Shown here: positions 34,751 to 43,185 of the stretch, in pieces | How the letters are laid out: each line of letters opens with the position of its first letter | Position numbering within the stretch: position 1 is the stretch's first letter | NCBI GenBank assembly: GCA_900549135.1 | Contig: URNI01000001.1 | Location: 1 to 64,000, forward strand | DNA length: 64,000 bases | Source of the DNA: an uncultured Collinsella sp. | GTDB lineage: Bacteria > Actinomycetota > Coriobacteriia > Coriobacteriales > Coriobacteriaceae | Reading direction: 5' to 3' | Made by a program: the position numbers and the translations under genes | The notes under the pieces: generated by a model | The model's database searches: none | What the model was told of the DNA's origin: nothing | The model's input: only the letters and a program-made list of their open reading frames with translations

Positions 34751-36310
34751 ATGGCATTCGTTTCGCTCGCCATCATCGCACTCGTGGCCTTTGCGAGTCC
34801 TTTTATCGCCTCGGCGATTCCCGGAAAACCCGTTCCCGAGACGGTCTTTTTGCTCGTGCTCGGCGCGGTGCTGGGACCCCATATGCTCGGCGTCATCCAT
34901 GTAGATGCTGAGGTCTCGCTTGTGTCCGAGCTGGGCCTGGCCTTTTTGTTCCTGCTTGCCGGCTTTGAGATCGACCCCAAGAGCATCACGGGCGTCGAGG
35001 GGCGCTACGGCTTGGCGACGTGGGTCGTCACGTTTGGTATCGCCTGGCTTGCCGTGCGCTTTACCCCGTGGTTCTCAGTCAGTCATTTCGACGGTATCGC
35101 CGTGACGCTTGCCCTCACTTCGACGGCGCTCGGTACGCTCGTGCCCATTATGCGTGAGCGCTCGCTCACCGGCACGCGCGTGGGCGACTCGATTCTCGCG
35201 TATGGCACTTGGGGCGAGCTCGGTCCCGTGCTCGCCATGTCGGTGCTGTTGTCTGCCCGCACTGGCATCCAAACGCTCGTTATCCTTGGCTTGTTTGCGG
35301 TGGTTTGCGTGTTGCTGGCCGTGGTCCCGAGCCGCTCCAAGCGCGTCGGCAGCCGCTTCTTTGCGTTTGTTGAGGAGCGCGCCGATACCACGTCGCAGAC
35401 CTTCGTGCGCCTGACGGTGCTCATCCTGGTCACGCTCGTGGCATTCTCGGCTGTCTTTGATCTCGACATCGTGTTGGGTTCTTTTGCCGCCGGCTTTGTC
35501 CTGCGCTATATCATCCCCGAGGGCAACCATACGCTCGAGACCAAGCTCGACGGCCTGGCCTACGGCTTTTTGATTCCGGTGTTCTTTACCGTATCGGGTG
35601 CAAAGATCGATCTGACGGCCGTGGCGTCGCGCCCGGGCTTGCTCGCGGGTTTTATCGTGGCGTTGCTGATTATTCGTGCCGTGCCCATTCTCATCTCTAT
35701 GGGCATTTGTCCCGCGACGCGCGATGTGTCGGCGTATGGTCGCATTACCGTGGCTCTGTACTGCACCACGGCCCTGCCGATCATCGTTGCCGTGACGAGC
35801 GTTGCCGTCAACGCGGGCGCGCTGTCACAAGATATTGCGTCGGTCATGGTTGCCGCCGGTGCCATTACGGTGTTCTTGATGCCATTGCTCGCGCAGCTCT
35901 TTTACCGCGTGGTCGACGCCGCGCCGGTCGCCGCCGTGACAGAGGTTGCCGAGCATCCATCCGATGCGTTCGACATCCTGCGTGCCCATCACGATTTGGC
36001 GAGCCTGCTCGCACGCGAGCACGAGCTGCTGACCTCGCATGGTCACGGTCGCGTATTCGAGGGCCTGCCTACGCTCGATACGATTGCCGAGCGTCTTTCC
36101 GCCGAGGCGGCGAGCGGCCACATCGATGCCCGCATCGTGGACGCTGCGCACCTGCTTGCCGATAAGACCTATGGAGACGAGGTCGACCCGTCCGAGCTGA
36201 CTCCGCGCGAGCGTCGCCGCCTGGAGCGCGCCAAGCTCGCCGTGCGCGAATACCGCCGCCGCATGTTGGAGCTCTATGCAAGAGAAGAAGCCGAGGACGA
36301 CGACAAGTAG
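34751..36310 (+). CDS. CPA2-family cation:proton antiporter
   Basis: 519 residues. The first 395 hold about 12 membrane segments in the CPA2 pattern: PETVFLLVLGAVLGPHMLGV, ELGLAFLFLLAGFEID, LALTSTALGTLVPIMRE and VFFTVSGAKIDL. The Asp in GFEID and the TSTALG stretch match Na+/H+ or K+/H+ exchangers. The last 120 residues are cytoplasmic and helical with a basic and acidic tail, without a recognisable TrkA-N domain. It starts 185 bp from the divergent purL. The ATG follows AGAGAAAGG. The ion specificity is unknown. The island-flanking repeat begins 43 bp after its stop. Confidence 0.85.
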   Translation: MAFVSLAIIALVAFASPFIASAIPGKPVPETVFLLVLGAVLGPHMLGVIHVDAEVSLVSELGLAFLFLLAGFEIDPKSITGVEGRYGLATWVVTFGIAWLAVRFTPWFSVSHFDGIAVTLALTSTALGTLVPIMRERSLTGTRVGDSILAYGTWGELGPVLAMSVLLSARTGIQTLVILGLFAVVCVLLAVVPSRSKRVGSRFFAFVEERADTTSQTFVRLTVLILVTLVAFSAVFDLDIVLGSFAAGFVLRYIIPEGNHTLETKLDGLAYGFLIPVFFTVSGAKIDLTAVASRPGLLAGFIVALLIIRAVPILISMGICPATRDVSAYGRITVALYCTTALPIIVAVTSVAVNAGALSQDIASVMVAAGAITVFLMPLLAQLFYRVVDAAPVAAVTEVAEHPSDAFDILRAHHDLASLLAREHELLTSHGHGRVFEGLPTLDTIAERLSAEAASGHIDARIVDAAHLLADKTYGDEVDPSELTPRERRRLERAKLAVREYRRRMLELYAREEAEDDDK

Positions 36311-36352
36311 CGAGGCGGCCCTTCGGAGAGACCAGGGACGGATGAAGCCCCT

Positions 36353-36606
36353 GGCGGAAAGTACATCCCGGTTTGAAGGCTCGGAATGGGGCACGTTTTC
36401 CGGAACAAGGCCCTTTGGGAAGTGCATCCCGGAATAGACGCTCAGAGCGGGACACAGTTTCCGCGAGAAGCCCGTTGCGGAAAGCGCACCCCATTCTGAG
36501 CCGAAAATCTGGGATACAGTTTTCTTTTCGAACAGAAGAAGGCGCACTGCCTGCTATTGATGCAGGACGCGCGCCTCTTGCATAAAGCTCTGCTGAGGTT
36601 TGAAAT
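36353..36606 (+). repeat. Modular palindromic repeat, left copy (three units plus hairpin)
   Basis: Three diverged tandem units of about 60 bp start near 36353, 36417 and 36475. Each is roughly palindromic: GGAAA ... CATCCCGG ... GGGACACAGTTTCC. They are followed by AACAGAAGAAGGCGCACTGC, a hairpin (36541-36575) and a tail CTCTGCTGAGGTTTGAAAT. The last block matches 43304-43379 in the same orientation. This lies in the 449-bp gap between the antiporter and fic genes. Confidence 0.85.
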
Positions 36607-36759
36607 TAGCTCGCTATGTAAATAAGGAAACCTTAATTCCCAATACTTCAAATTCTGAAATTAGACAATGCATTTCTTGAGTCTTAATTGCAAATATCGG
36701 ATTAATTCGAAATAATGAAAGACGATTAAGCTATTTGATTTCAAAGGGGCGATGAAGCG
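36607..36759. other. AT-rich leader upstream of fic
   Basis: The 150 bp before fic are strongly AT-rich (for example AAATAAGGAAACCTTAATTCC and TTAATTCGAAATAATGAAAG), unlike the rest of the window. It includes a short palindrome (AAGGAAACCTT). It probably holds the fic promoter and marks the left edge of foreign DNA. Confidence 0.5.
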
Positions 36760-38001
36760 ATGGCGTACAAGACGCTCGAAAAACTCTTTTATGCAGATTC
36801 AAGCTCCGATCGTTATGCTTGCCATGACGAGCTACTGCGCGAGCGCCTTACTGCCGACGGCACGGTGCGGACTGGAATTCACCTTGAGCATGGTGAACTG
36901 TTCGCTTGTGTTCCTTTGAACCTGTCCGTTGCTAGCGAGCGGATCCTCAGAAAAGAGCGAAAGATTTCCAACCTGTGGAACAGCTTGCCTTATGTGGCTT
37001 TGGGGGCCTCGATTCGTTCGCTGGTGCTTGAGGAGGTTGTTTTCAGCAACGAAATGGAAGGTGTGCACAGCACGCGGCGCCAGATTGAAGCGGCGCTGGA
37101 GTCTGCGGAGGATGCCGCGGCCGAACTTTGCGGTGCCGCCGAAAAGGAGCACACTCCTTTTATTGAATTCGCTCGCCTCTACCTTCAGCTGGTGGATGGT
37201 TCAAGTCGTCCCGGCAAACCCGAGGATATCCGCGAGATTTTCGATGCCGTCACTAAGGGCGTGCTTGACCCGAAGGACCGTCCGGATGGCAAGATGTTCC
37301 GTTTGGGTCCCGTTGTGATTGAGAACAATCGGGGCAAGATTCTCCATCAGGGTGTTTCCTCGGAGCCCGAAATCATTGACCTCCTTGGCAAGATGATAGA
37401 GTTGGGCAATCGCGAAGATGTCCCAAGCCTCTATGCAGCCTCAATCTGCCATTTTCTCTTTGAGTATATTCACCCCTTCTATGACGGTAACGGGAGAACG
37501 GGGAGATATCTTCTCGCGTTGAGCCTGAACGAGACGTTGTCGCAGCCTACGGTGTTGTCGCTTTCCAGGACGATTGCTGAGAATAAAACCGCATATTACA
37601 AGGCGTTTGACGTGGTGGAGAGGCCCCTTAATGGTAGCGATGCAACTCCGTTTGTTGCAATGATTCTTGATTTGGTCGAGCAAGCGCAAGATGCCGTTCT
37701 GAGCGATTTGGCTGAAAAGCGCGTACAACTCGATGATCTTAAGCGGGCGATCGATGAGCTCGACGATACGTTTACCGAAAGGGCAAAAGATATTCTGTTT
37801 TATGCGGCACAGATGCATATCTTCGGTGCCTTTGGCGAATCTACGCTTGATGGTGTGTCGAGCTATCTCGATGTGACAAAGCCGACAGCGAGTAGGTCAT
37901 TGTCGAGCCTAATCGCTGCCGGATATTTAGAAAAGGTGTCCGCAAGGCCGCTCGTGTGCAAGATGACGGTGGCGGGACTTAATCTGCTCGGGCTAGAGTG
38001 A
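36760..38001 (+). CDS. Fic family AMPylase with N-terminal inhibitory motif
   Basis: 413 residues. The Fic motif is complete, HPFYDGNGRTGR (238-249), with the catalytic His and the nucleotide-binding loop. Residues 96-101 (SNEMEG) match the (S/T)xxxE(G/N) inhibitory helix of class II Fic proteins, which blocks ATP until released. A C-terminal winged helix (about 340-413: YLDVTKPTASRSLSSLIAAGYLEK) may bind DNA. Such proteins AMPylate partner proteins; the target is unknown. ATG at 36760 has AAAGGGG upstream. It is the only plus-strand gene of the island and converges on the five-gene operon. No separate antitoxin is seen, which fits built-in inhibition. Confidence 0.85.
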   Translation: MAYKTLEKLFYADSSSDRYACHDELLRERLTADGTVRTGIHLEHGELFACVPLNLSVASERILRKERKISNLWNSLPYVALGASIRSLVLEEVVFSNEMEGVHSTRRQIEAALESAEDAAAELCGAAEKEHTPFIEFARLYLQLVDGSSRPGKPEDIREIFDAVTKGVLDPKDRPDGKMFRLGPVVIENNRGKILHQGVSSEPEIIDLLGKMIELGNREDVPSLYAASICHFLFEYIHPFYDGNGRTGRYLLALSLNETLSQPTVLSLSRTIAENKTAYYKAFDVVERPLNGSDATPFVAMILDLVEQAQDAVLSDLAEKRVQLDDLKRAIDELDDTFTERAKDILFYAAQMHIFGAFGESTLDGVSSYLDVTKPTASRSLSSLIAAGYLEKVSARPLVCKMTVAGLNLLGLE

Positions 38002-38128
38002 ATATCGGTTATCAGACAAATGAACACTCCGAGCGCTTGCCCGCCATTCCTCCATGGTGTGAAATCGCTCTTATCCTATTGAGGCGCCTTTGAGGTCGCC
38101 AATGGACCGTTGCGGCGAGCGGTGAAAG

Positions 38129-39604
38129 TTATGATTCAATTTCGTTTGACACGTACGCCAGGAGTTCATCGTCTAAGGCCTTCAGAGAGTTCTTGATTTC
38201 CCGCCTGCGCTCGCGAGCCTGTTCGATTTTTGCATCACATTCTCGTTTTGCCTTGAATTCGAACGGGCTGAAAAAGGAACGTCTGCTCTTAAGCTCTCGA
38301 AGTTCGTTCCCCAGCCGGTCAAATTCATCTTCGAGCGCTTGTTTTTGCGTCTTTTTAACAGGATTATCTAACCAGTATTTGGCTTGGAGCTCTGCTTCTT
38401 TTTCAGCGCGCTCACGTTCCTTCTTCTTCTCGGGGTCGTATTCGTCACGCTTTGCCATGTCCTTTTCTAACTGTTCTCTCCGAAGCTGTTTTGCCTCATC
38501 GCCAAGGAAAAAGCCGTCGTTTGTTATTTGCCCGCTAGAGTACTGGCTGTAGTATCGGCGATTTGTTCGAACTTTGATACATAGCTCCTCGAGAGTGCAC
38601 AATATGCCCCAGCATCTTAAGAGCATCTCGTCTGTGGCAGTGCCTTGTTTGGCGACTTTATTGTCAAAGAGGTCGATAGCTAAGCGAGTCGCTTCTATGC
38701 AACTATCGTACGCATTTATGCATAGATTAAGAGCTTCTTCTTCGTTGTCATAGTCGAAATCACCTGTCCCGTAGTAATCAAATACACGGACCTTGTTCCA
38801 CCGTTCCGACCATGTGGAGCAGCCGTTGACCGCAGAGTTTAGGATCGTGATTGCAGCATTGTAATACATTGATGAAATGTTGCGCGCTGCAAGACCGGAA
38901 AGGTCTTCGGTAAAGGCGTCGAGGAGCTCTTCGATATTCTCGGGTATCTCGGCACTCTCCCCCTGCTCTTTGCTGAGCCTCTTTACGGCAGCCGTTTGTA
39001 ATTCACACACGGCCTCTATATTTTTCCATTGGAGTTCACGCGACTGTAGGTGACGAATGAGCCCCGATTGAATTAACTCTAGATTCTTCGCATTCGGTAG
39101 ATTTGCAAGTTTCTGGCAGAAATAGTCTATCTCAGAGTTTGTGATAGCTCGCAAATGCTCAATGAAACCTATCGCTATGTTTAGCGCGGCGTTTATCTCA
39201 TCAAAATCTGATGGGGCTCGATTTAGCAGCTTTAGCATATTGATGCATGCTGCATTTGATTCCGACAAGCGATCGTTGTCAAACGTGAGCTGCCAGTCTA
39301 TCGCTTTTGCCTTTATTGACCATGCCTCGGCGTTCTTAAGATCAATCTCGAGGGCCATGGAGGAATATTTCTCAGCATCAGCGTTGTTACCTGCTTTTTG
39401 AGCGGTTCTGGCCAAGGCGAGATATCGATTGACATCTTCAGTGCGGTCTGTTTTCACTGTGCCTTCAACTTGGACAACACCTTCGACCATCATTTTCTTT
39501 GCGGTTTCAAGCGTGTATTTCATACCGCAACTTTGACAGACGAAAAAGTCTCCATCCTTGATTATCTCTGTGCTACCGCAGAGTTCGCATTTTAGCGCTT
39601 TCAT
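38129..39604 (-). CDS. Zinc-ribbon/helical-repeat protein, last gene of the FHA-SPFH-TIR operon
   Basis: 491 residues. It begins with a zinc ribbon, C-x2-C (CELC) and C-x2-C (CQSC) about 14 residues apart, followed by MKYTLETAKKMMVEG, as in several Firmicutes zinc-ribbon proteins. Residues 55-120 look like TPR units (YLALARTAQKAGNNADAEKY). The rest is helical, with a basic/acidic coiled coil near the end (KKKERERAEKEAELQAKYW). No enzyme motif was recognised. The start overlaps the end of the TIR gene by 4 nt (ATGA). It could act as a scaffold or sensor; this is inference from architecture. Confidence 0.7.
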   Translation of the reverse strand: MKALKCELCGSTEIIKDGDFFVCQSCGMKYTLETAKKMMVEGVVQVEGTVKTDRTEDVNRYLALARTAQKAGNNADAEKYSSMALEIDLKNAEAWSIKAKAIDWQLTFDNDRLSESNAACINMLKLLNRAPSDFDEINAALNIAIGFIEHLRAITNSEIDYFCQKLANLPNAKNLELIQSGLIRHLQSRELQWKNIEAVCELQTAAVKRLSKEQGESAEIPENIEELLDAFTEDLSGLAARNISSMYYNAAITILNSAVNGCSTWSERWNKVRVFDYYGTGDFDYDNEEEALNLCINAYDSCIEATRLAIDLFDNKVAKQGTATDEMLLRCWGILCTLEELCIKVRTNRRYYSQYSSGQITNDGFFLGDEAKQLRREQLEKDMAKRDEYDPEKKKERERAEKEAELQAKYWLDNPVKKTQKQALEDEFDRLGNELRELKSRRSFFSPFEFKAKRECDAKIEQARERRREIKNSLKALDDELLAYVSNEIES

Positions 39605-40260
39605 TTCGATTGCTCCATTTCATACCCTTTGCTGTTCATTTCCCGTATTAGTTTCTGCTTTATCTCAAAAACGTCATCCTTGTAAGGGAGATATAAGATG
39701 CCGTTTATATCGGACGGTTTTTCTATCGGCGGGTCGGCTTCTTTGAGAAGGATCGCGGTCCTAGACCTGCCGAATTTCATCAGTAACATCCCAAGCTCCA
39801 AAACTACGTTCTGGCGAGCTCTTGGCTGCGGTTGATCCTGTTCATTCTTTGGACAGCCTATATCGTCCGGGGTCATAAGTACTATCCCGAAATTAGCGCA
39901 AGGGATGTATTCCATTAGTTGTTCGATTACTGTTCGGCCCCCTATAGGCTGATTATCGAGGAAAATAGGCTCGAGATTTAACTCTTCGAGAAGACGTTGG
40001 AGTTGGTTTCGGGCGGTTTTATCGTGGCCGTAAACAACGAAAACTTTGTTGTTTGGTTCATCAATGATTTCATCTTCGATGGTTTTCCGGACCTGATCAG
40101 CGTTATTTCCTTGACAAAAGAAGCCGCCGCTGTCGTAGACATATACGGCTGTTCCACTCTCGAGCTTTATTCGATAGCCAATAGTTTTGTATCTCTGGGC
40201 CGTTTTTACCGGAATTTCTTTTGAAATAAGAAGCGAGATTAATTTATCCTTATCGATCAT
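39601..40260 (-). CDS. TIR-like nucleotide-binding protein (PF10137-type), candidate NADase effector
   Basis: 219 residues. The C-terminal domain (about 72-195) is the TIR-like fold of CBASS/Pycsar-type effectors: KVFVVYGHDKTARNQL, then EPIFLDNQPIGGRTVIEQL, then FGIVLMTPDDIG, then RARQNVVLELGMLL, then ILYLPYKDD. Glu155 in VVLELG is placed where TIR NADases keep the catalytic Glu. The first 65 residues (YRIKLESGTAVYVYDSGGFFCQGNNADQV) form a small beta domain resembling TBP-like RNase HIII N-termini. The start overlaps the preceding stop (TAATG), and the stop overlaps the next start (ATGA). Such domains deplete NAD when triggered; that is inferred here. No CD-NTase gene is nearby. Confidence 0.85.
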   Translation of the reverse strand: MIDKDKLISLLISKEIPVKTAQRYKTIGYRIKLESGTAVYVYDSGGFFCQGNNADQVRKTIEDEIIDEPNNKVFVVYGHDKTARNQLQRLLEELNLEPIFLDNQPIGGRTVIEQLMEYIPCANFGIVLMTPDDIGCPKNEQDQPQPRARQNVVLELGMLLMKFGRSRTAILLKEADPPIEKPSDINGILYLPYKDDVFEIKQKLIREMNSKGYEMEQSK

Positions 40261-40934
40261 TAGCTGTCCTTGCTTGCTTTAACCAGTGCCGCTCTTTGCC
40301 TTATCAACGAAGTCATGCGCAATATTTTCGAGTTCGCACCTTCGATATCGTTTGATTCGATTGATTGCGATAGATCACGAAGTGCGCTCGATATTTCGTC
40401 TTCAACTTGAGCGCTTGCTTCACAACTGGCGGGGTCGGCAAGGCTTGAAGTTTCCAAGAGGCTGGTCATTGATGCACGCAACTCTGAAGGTGATTCATCT
40501 AGAAGCAGTCTTAGCTGAAGTTCAAGGTTCTGCATGGATTGCGATTTGCTTGAAACTTGGTTTTCAACAGTAGATGCGTGAGATTCGGAAGCGCCTGTTG
40601 CGAAGAGCGTGGCTGTCGCAGCGCTTGCTAGCAGAAAACTGAGAATTGGAATTGCTGGAAGCGCCTCTGTTTTTAACGCGGACCCTAGTATGCCTAGCAA
40701 CAATTGGACTGCAAACGATATGCCAATAACAAGTATCTTTGAGATACCAAATATCTTAAGATTCTTTTGGGGTCCAAATAACAAGGTTGAAACCACCAGG
40801 GCGAGCATGACCAAAGAGAATGCGCTCTCAATCCAAAAGGTAGTTGAGGGTCCAAATAAAAGTACGGCCACGCTTTCGATAACTATGAAGAGGGCTACGG
40901 GGATTGCTGCAATATATGCCTGCGTGTTCTTCAT
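40260..40934 (-). CDS. Small membrane protein of the FHA-SPFH-TIR operon
   Basis: 224 residues from ATG at 40934. Three to four membrane helices occupy the first 115 residues (IAAIPVALFIVIESVAVLLF, FSLVMLALVVSTLLFG, ISKILVIGISFAVQLLLG, IPILSFLLASAATATLFATG). A cytoplasmic helical tail follows (NLELQLRLLLDESPSELRAS). No known family. The start follows GGAGG and shares TAATG with the SPFH stop; its own stop shares TAATG with the TIR gene. It may anchor or sense for its partners. The longer open frame to 40997 is rejected. Confidence 0.65.
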   Translation of the reverse strand: MKNTQAYIAAIPVALFIVIESVAVLLFGPSTTFWIESAFSLVMLALVVSTLLFGPQKNLKIFGISKILVIGISFAVQLLLGILGSALKTEALPAIPILSFLLASAATATLFATGASESHASTVENQVSSKSQSMQNLELQLRLLLDESPSELRASMTSLLETSSLADPASCEASAQVEDEISSALRDLSQSIESNDIEGANSKILRMTSLIRQRAALVKASKDS

Positions 40935-42046
40935 TATGACCTCCGTGCTCCGCACTCGGGACAGAACTTCTCGGTTCCAGAGAAGCGATATCCACATTCG
41001 GAACAGAACTTTGCAGCACTTTGCTGCGAATTGGTATCCGCAGGGATGGGCTGCGTCGCGGACGTGCCGGTGGCTTGTGAGAGTGCGTCGGTCATAACTG
41101 ACCCCATGGTCCCGCCGACACCGGCCATTACGCCCAGACCAATTCCCATGTTTGCGTATTCGCCAGTCGCTTCGTTTTGGGCCATCTTTTCGGCAACATC
41201 GAAGCTGCGTTCCTGTTGATAGGTATAGCCCTCGATTTGCCGTTTTTCTGCGCGTGCTTTTGCGGAGATTACGGTGCGCTGCGCCGCAGTTTCTTGTTCG
41301 ATAATGCTGACCTGTTGTTTTATCTGTGCTTCGCGTACGTCGGCATATTGCTTGAAATGGAGGTCCTTAAACTTCTCGTATACCGGATCACCTTCGGGTT
41401 TGACGATGGCGGTGACCAGCATTTGCGTTAATGAGAGACCGTATGCGGCAAAGTCGGGAAGCAGCTTGTTCTTAAGCGAGTCGGATAACTCTTCAAGGTG
41501 TGCATCAAGTTCGAAAATGGAGAGTTTTTGTTCGGTAATTACTTGTGCCAGATGAGTTTTTATTCGAGTTTGCAGGAAAGCTTTGAAATAACTGATCAGC
41601 TTGTCCTGGGAGAGCAAAGCTTCGGTTCCAACAAGCTTGAGAAGGAGCCTGCGGGGCTCTTTTACAGCAAGAGCCATCTCTCCGGACGCCCCGAGCGAGA
41701 GCGGAAATCCATAAGTCGGTTCCATGAACTGAATCTTGGAATTGGTTCCCCAGCGGATGCCCATCTGCTCGATGAGGTTAACAAAGTAGACCTCTGAGTG
41801 AAACGGGCTGACACCACCGGTCGTTATCTTCGAAATGCCGTTCAGTAACGGTAGATTTTGAGTCTCAAGTTCATGCCTGCCTGGTCCAAACGAATCCAGG
41901 GCCTGTCCATTAAGGAAGAAAATTGCTTCTTGGGTCTCGTGAACAATGAGTTGCGAGCCCGTATTGAAGTCTTCTGAGGGGTGTTTCCAGATAAAAGTTT
42001 GGTTGTTGCCCTCATATTTGATGACATCCGTGATGCTCATAGTCAC
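40934..42046 (-). CDS. SPFH-domain protein with C-terminal zinc ribbon
   Basis: 370 residues. The SPFH/stomatin-like domain covers roughly 20-240 (QLIVHETQEAIFFLNGQALD, GFPLSLGASGEMALAVKEPR, FLQTRIKTHLAQVITEQKLS). A coiled coil follows (IKQQVSIIEQETAAQRTVIS), then a Gly-rich segment (MGIGLGVMAGVGGTMGS) and a final zinc ribbon (CSECGYRF, CPECGARRS). This layout is that of YdjI-type virion-core/SPFH proteins, which assemble at membranes. The start is GTG at 42046 or ATG at 42040, both weakly supported. It is the second gene of the operon, 13 bp after the FHA gene, and overlaps the next gene by 1 nt. Confidence 0.8.
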   Translation of the reverse strand: MTMSITDVIKYEGNNQTFIWKHPSEDFNTGSQLIVHETQEAIFFLNGQALDSFGPGRHELETQNLPLLNGISKITTGGVSPFHSEVYFVNLIEQMGIRWGTNSKIQFMEPTYGFPLSLGASGEMALAVKEPRRLLLKLVGTEALLSQDKLISYFKAFLQTRIKTHLAQVITEQKLSIFELDAHLEELSDSLKNKLLPDFAAYGLSLTQMLVTAIVKPEGDPVYEKFKDLHFKQYADVREAQIKQQVSIIEQETAAQRTVISAKARAEKRQIEGYTYQQERSFDVAEKMAQNEATGEYANMGIGLGVMAGVGGTMGSVMTDALSQATGTSATQPIPADTNSQQSAAKFCSECGYRFSGTEKFCPECGARRS

Positions 42047-42059
42047 CTTGTTTCCATGG

Positions 42060-42992
42060 TTAGTAATGTTGATTTGCTAAGATAGCCGTCGTTGCTACGA
42101 CGGCAAAAGTGGTGCTGAGACCCAGGCGCAGGATGTCGCCGGGGTACAGCCGGGCGGGTGCTCCGGTGCTGATGTCGAGTTCGTTGTTGTCGGCTGTTCG
42201 AATCAGATGCGTGCCGTTGGTCGAACCGAGGTCTTGTGCGTACCAAGCATTGTTCTCGGCGAAGATACGGAGATGTCTGGCGGAGACATCCAGCCCAACA
42301 TCGGTGACAGCGCCGTCTTCGAGTGCGAGCGCTCCGATGGTGGTGCCCATGGCAGAAGGCTCAATGACATAAGGGCCGCCGATGACGAGTTCGTTATCGA
42401 TCCTGATAAGGCCGATCGCATGTTCGGTGCCCGTTTGTTTTAAATCGCATGGACAGAAAGAAATACTTGAGGGGGTAAACGACCTGACATTCTCTGCGAA
42501 TTCAAAGCGGTTCCTGATGTACGCGATAGCACGGGCCGGATCGCACCAACAGGCGGTCGAAACAACGAGCGCGATTGAGATAAGAGCCCTGTCATCTTTG
42601 TCTGGCTGGCAGCTGACGAGGCGCGAGGCGGCGTTCCGGTAAAGGAGCCCATTGCGCCCACAGACACTGAGCGCTTGAGCCATCGCGTCAGTTGCTGCCG
42701 CAATCATGGTATAGATGTCGGCGTTCGAATACCCTTTTTCCTGTAGCTTGTGCAGGATTTGATTCGATGCGCAGGACCAGTCGGTAAAGTAGCGATCTTC
42801 TAGGGAACCCGGCTGCGAGTGCACAATCGTGCGCGAAAGCCAGCTGGTGTCCTGTGCCATTTGGGCGGTAGGCTGTCCATTTGTTAACGGCAGATCGGAT
42901 AGTAACAGTTCAGCAAGTGCGCGATGGCTCAGGGTAAATGAAGTCTTGAACAGGGAGAACATGACCTCGAGTGGTGTTTGCCGTCTTGGCAT
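42060..42992 (-). CDS. FHA-domain protein, first gene of the FHA-SPFH-TIR operon
   Basis: 310 residues. The C-terminal 110 residues contain a FHA domain: VGLDVSARHLRIFAENNAWY, then AQDLGSTNGTHL, with the S-x-x-H and G-S-T-N-G phosphothreonine-binding residues. The N-terminal 195 residues are helical (LAELLLSDLPLTNG, YTMIAAATDAMAQAL) and may be a phosphatase- or kinase-like regulatory region, but no motif is clear. ATG at 42992 follows GGAAGGGAGAG. An operator-like palindrome is 67 bp upstream. No Ser/Thr kinase gene is within the window. The gene starts a run of five genes with overlaps or a 13-bp gap. Confidence 0.8.
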   Translation of the reverse strand: MPRRQTPLEVMFSLFKTSFTLSHRALAELLLSDLPLTNGQPTAQMAQDTSWLSRTIVHSQPGSLEDRYFTDWSCASNQILHKLQEKGYSNADIYTMIAAATDAMAQALSVCGRNGLLYRNAASRLVSCQPDKDDRALISIALVVSTACWCDPARAIAYIRNRFEFAENVRSFTPSSISFCPCDLKQTGTEHAIGLIRIDNELVIGGPYVIEPSAMGTTIGALALEDGAVTDVGLDVSARHLRIFAENNAWYAQDLGSTNGTHLIRTADNNELDISTGAPARLYPGDILRLGLSTTFAVVATTAILANQHY

Positions 42993-43058
42993 GATACTCT
43001 CCCTTCCTTGACCTTATTCGCTAAACAAAGGATAAGGGTGCCACTAGCCGATTTTACT

Positions 43059-43074
43059 GTGCAACAAATTGCAC
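43059..43074 (-). promoter_or_regulatory. Palindromic operator candidate upstream of the FHA operon
   Basis: GTGCAA-CAAA-TTGCAC is a perfect 6-bp inverted repeat around a 4-nt centre. It lies 67 bp upstream of the FHA start, where a repressor would control the operon. No regulator gene is inside the island except the winged-helix part of Fic, which is a speculative candidate. Confidence 0.4.
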
Positions 43075-43185
43075 GTCGGCGAGCGGTCGTGCTGCCTGAT
43101 GCGCTTGCTCCAGAATGAGAGCTGGTTATCTTAGGGGTGCTATACGGTCTCGTTTTGATTAGGATGGCATGACTCAACCGCCCTT

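Noticed and set aside
36353..36535. CRISPR array
   Set aside because: Repeated units are diverged, about 60 bp and palindromic throughout, without constant repeats and variable spacers, and no cas gene is near.
38129..42992. Classical CBASS or Pycsar operon
   Set aside because: There is a TIR-like effector domain but no CD-NTase, cyclase, Cap2/Cap3 or other nucleotide-signal synthase.
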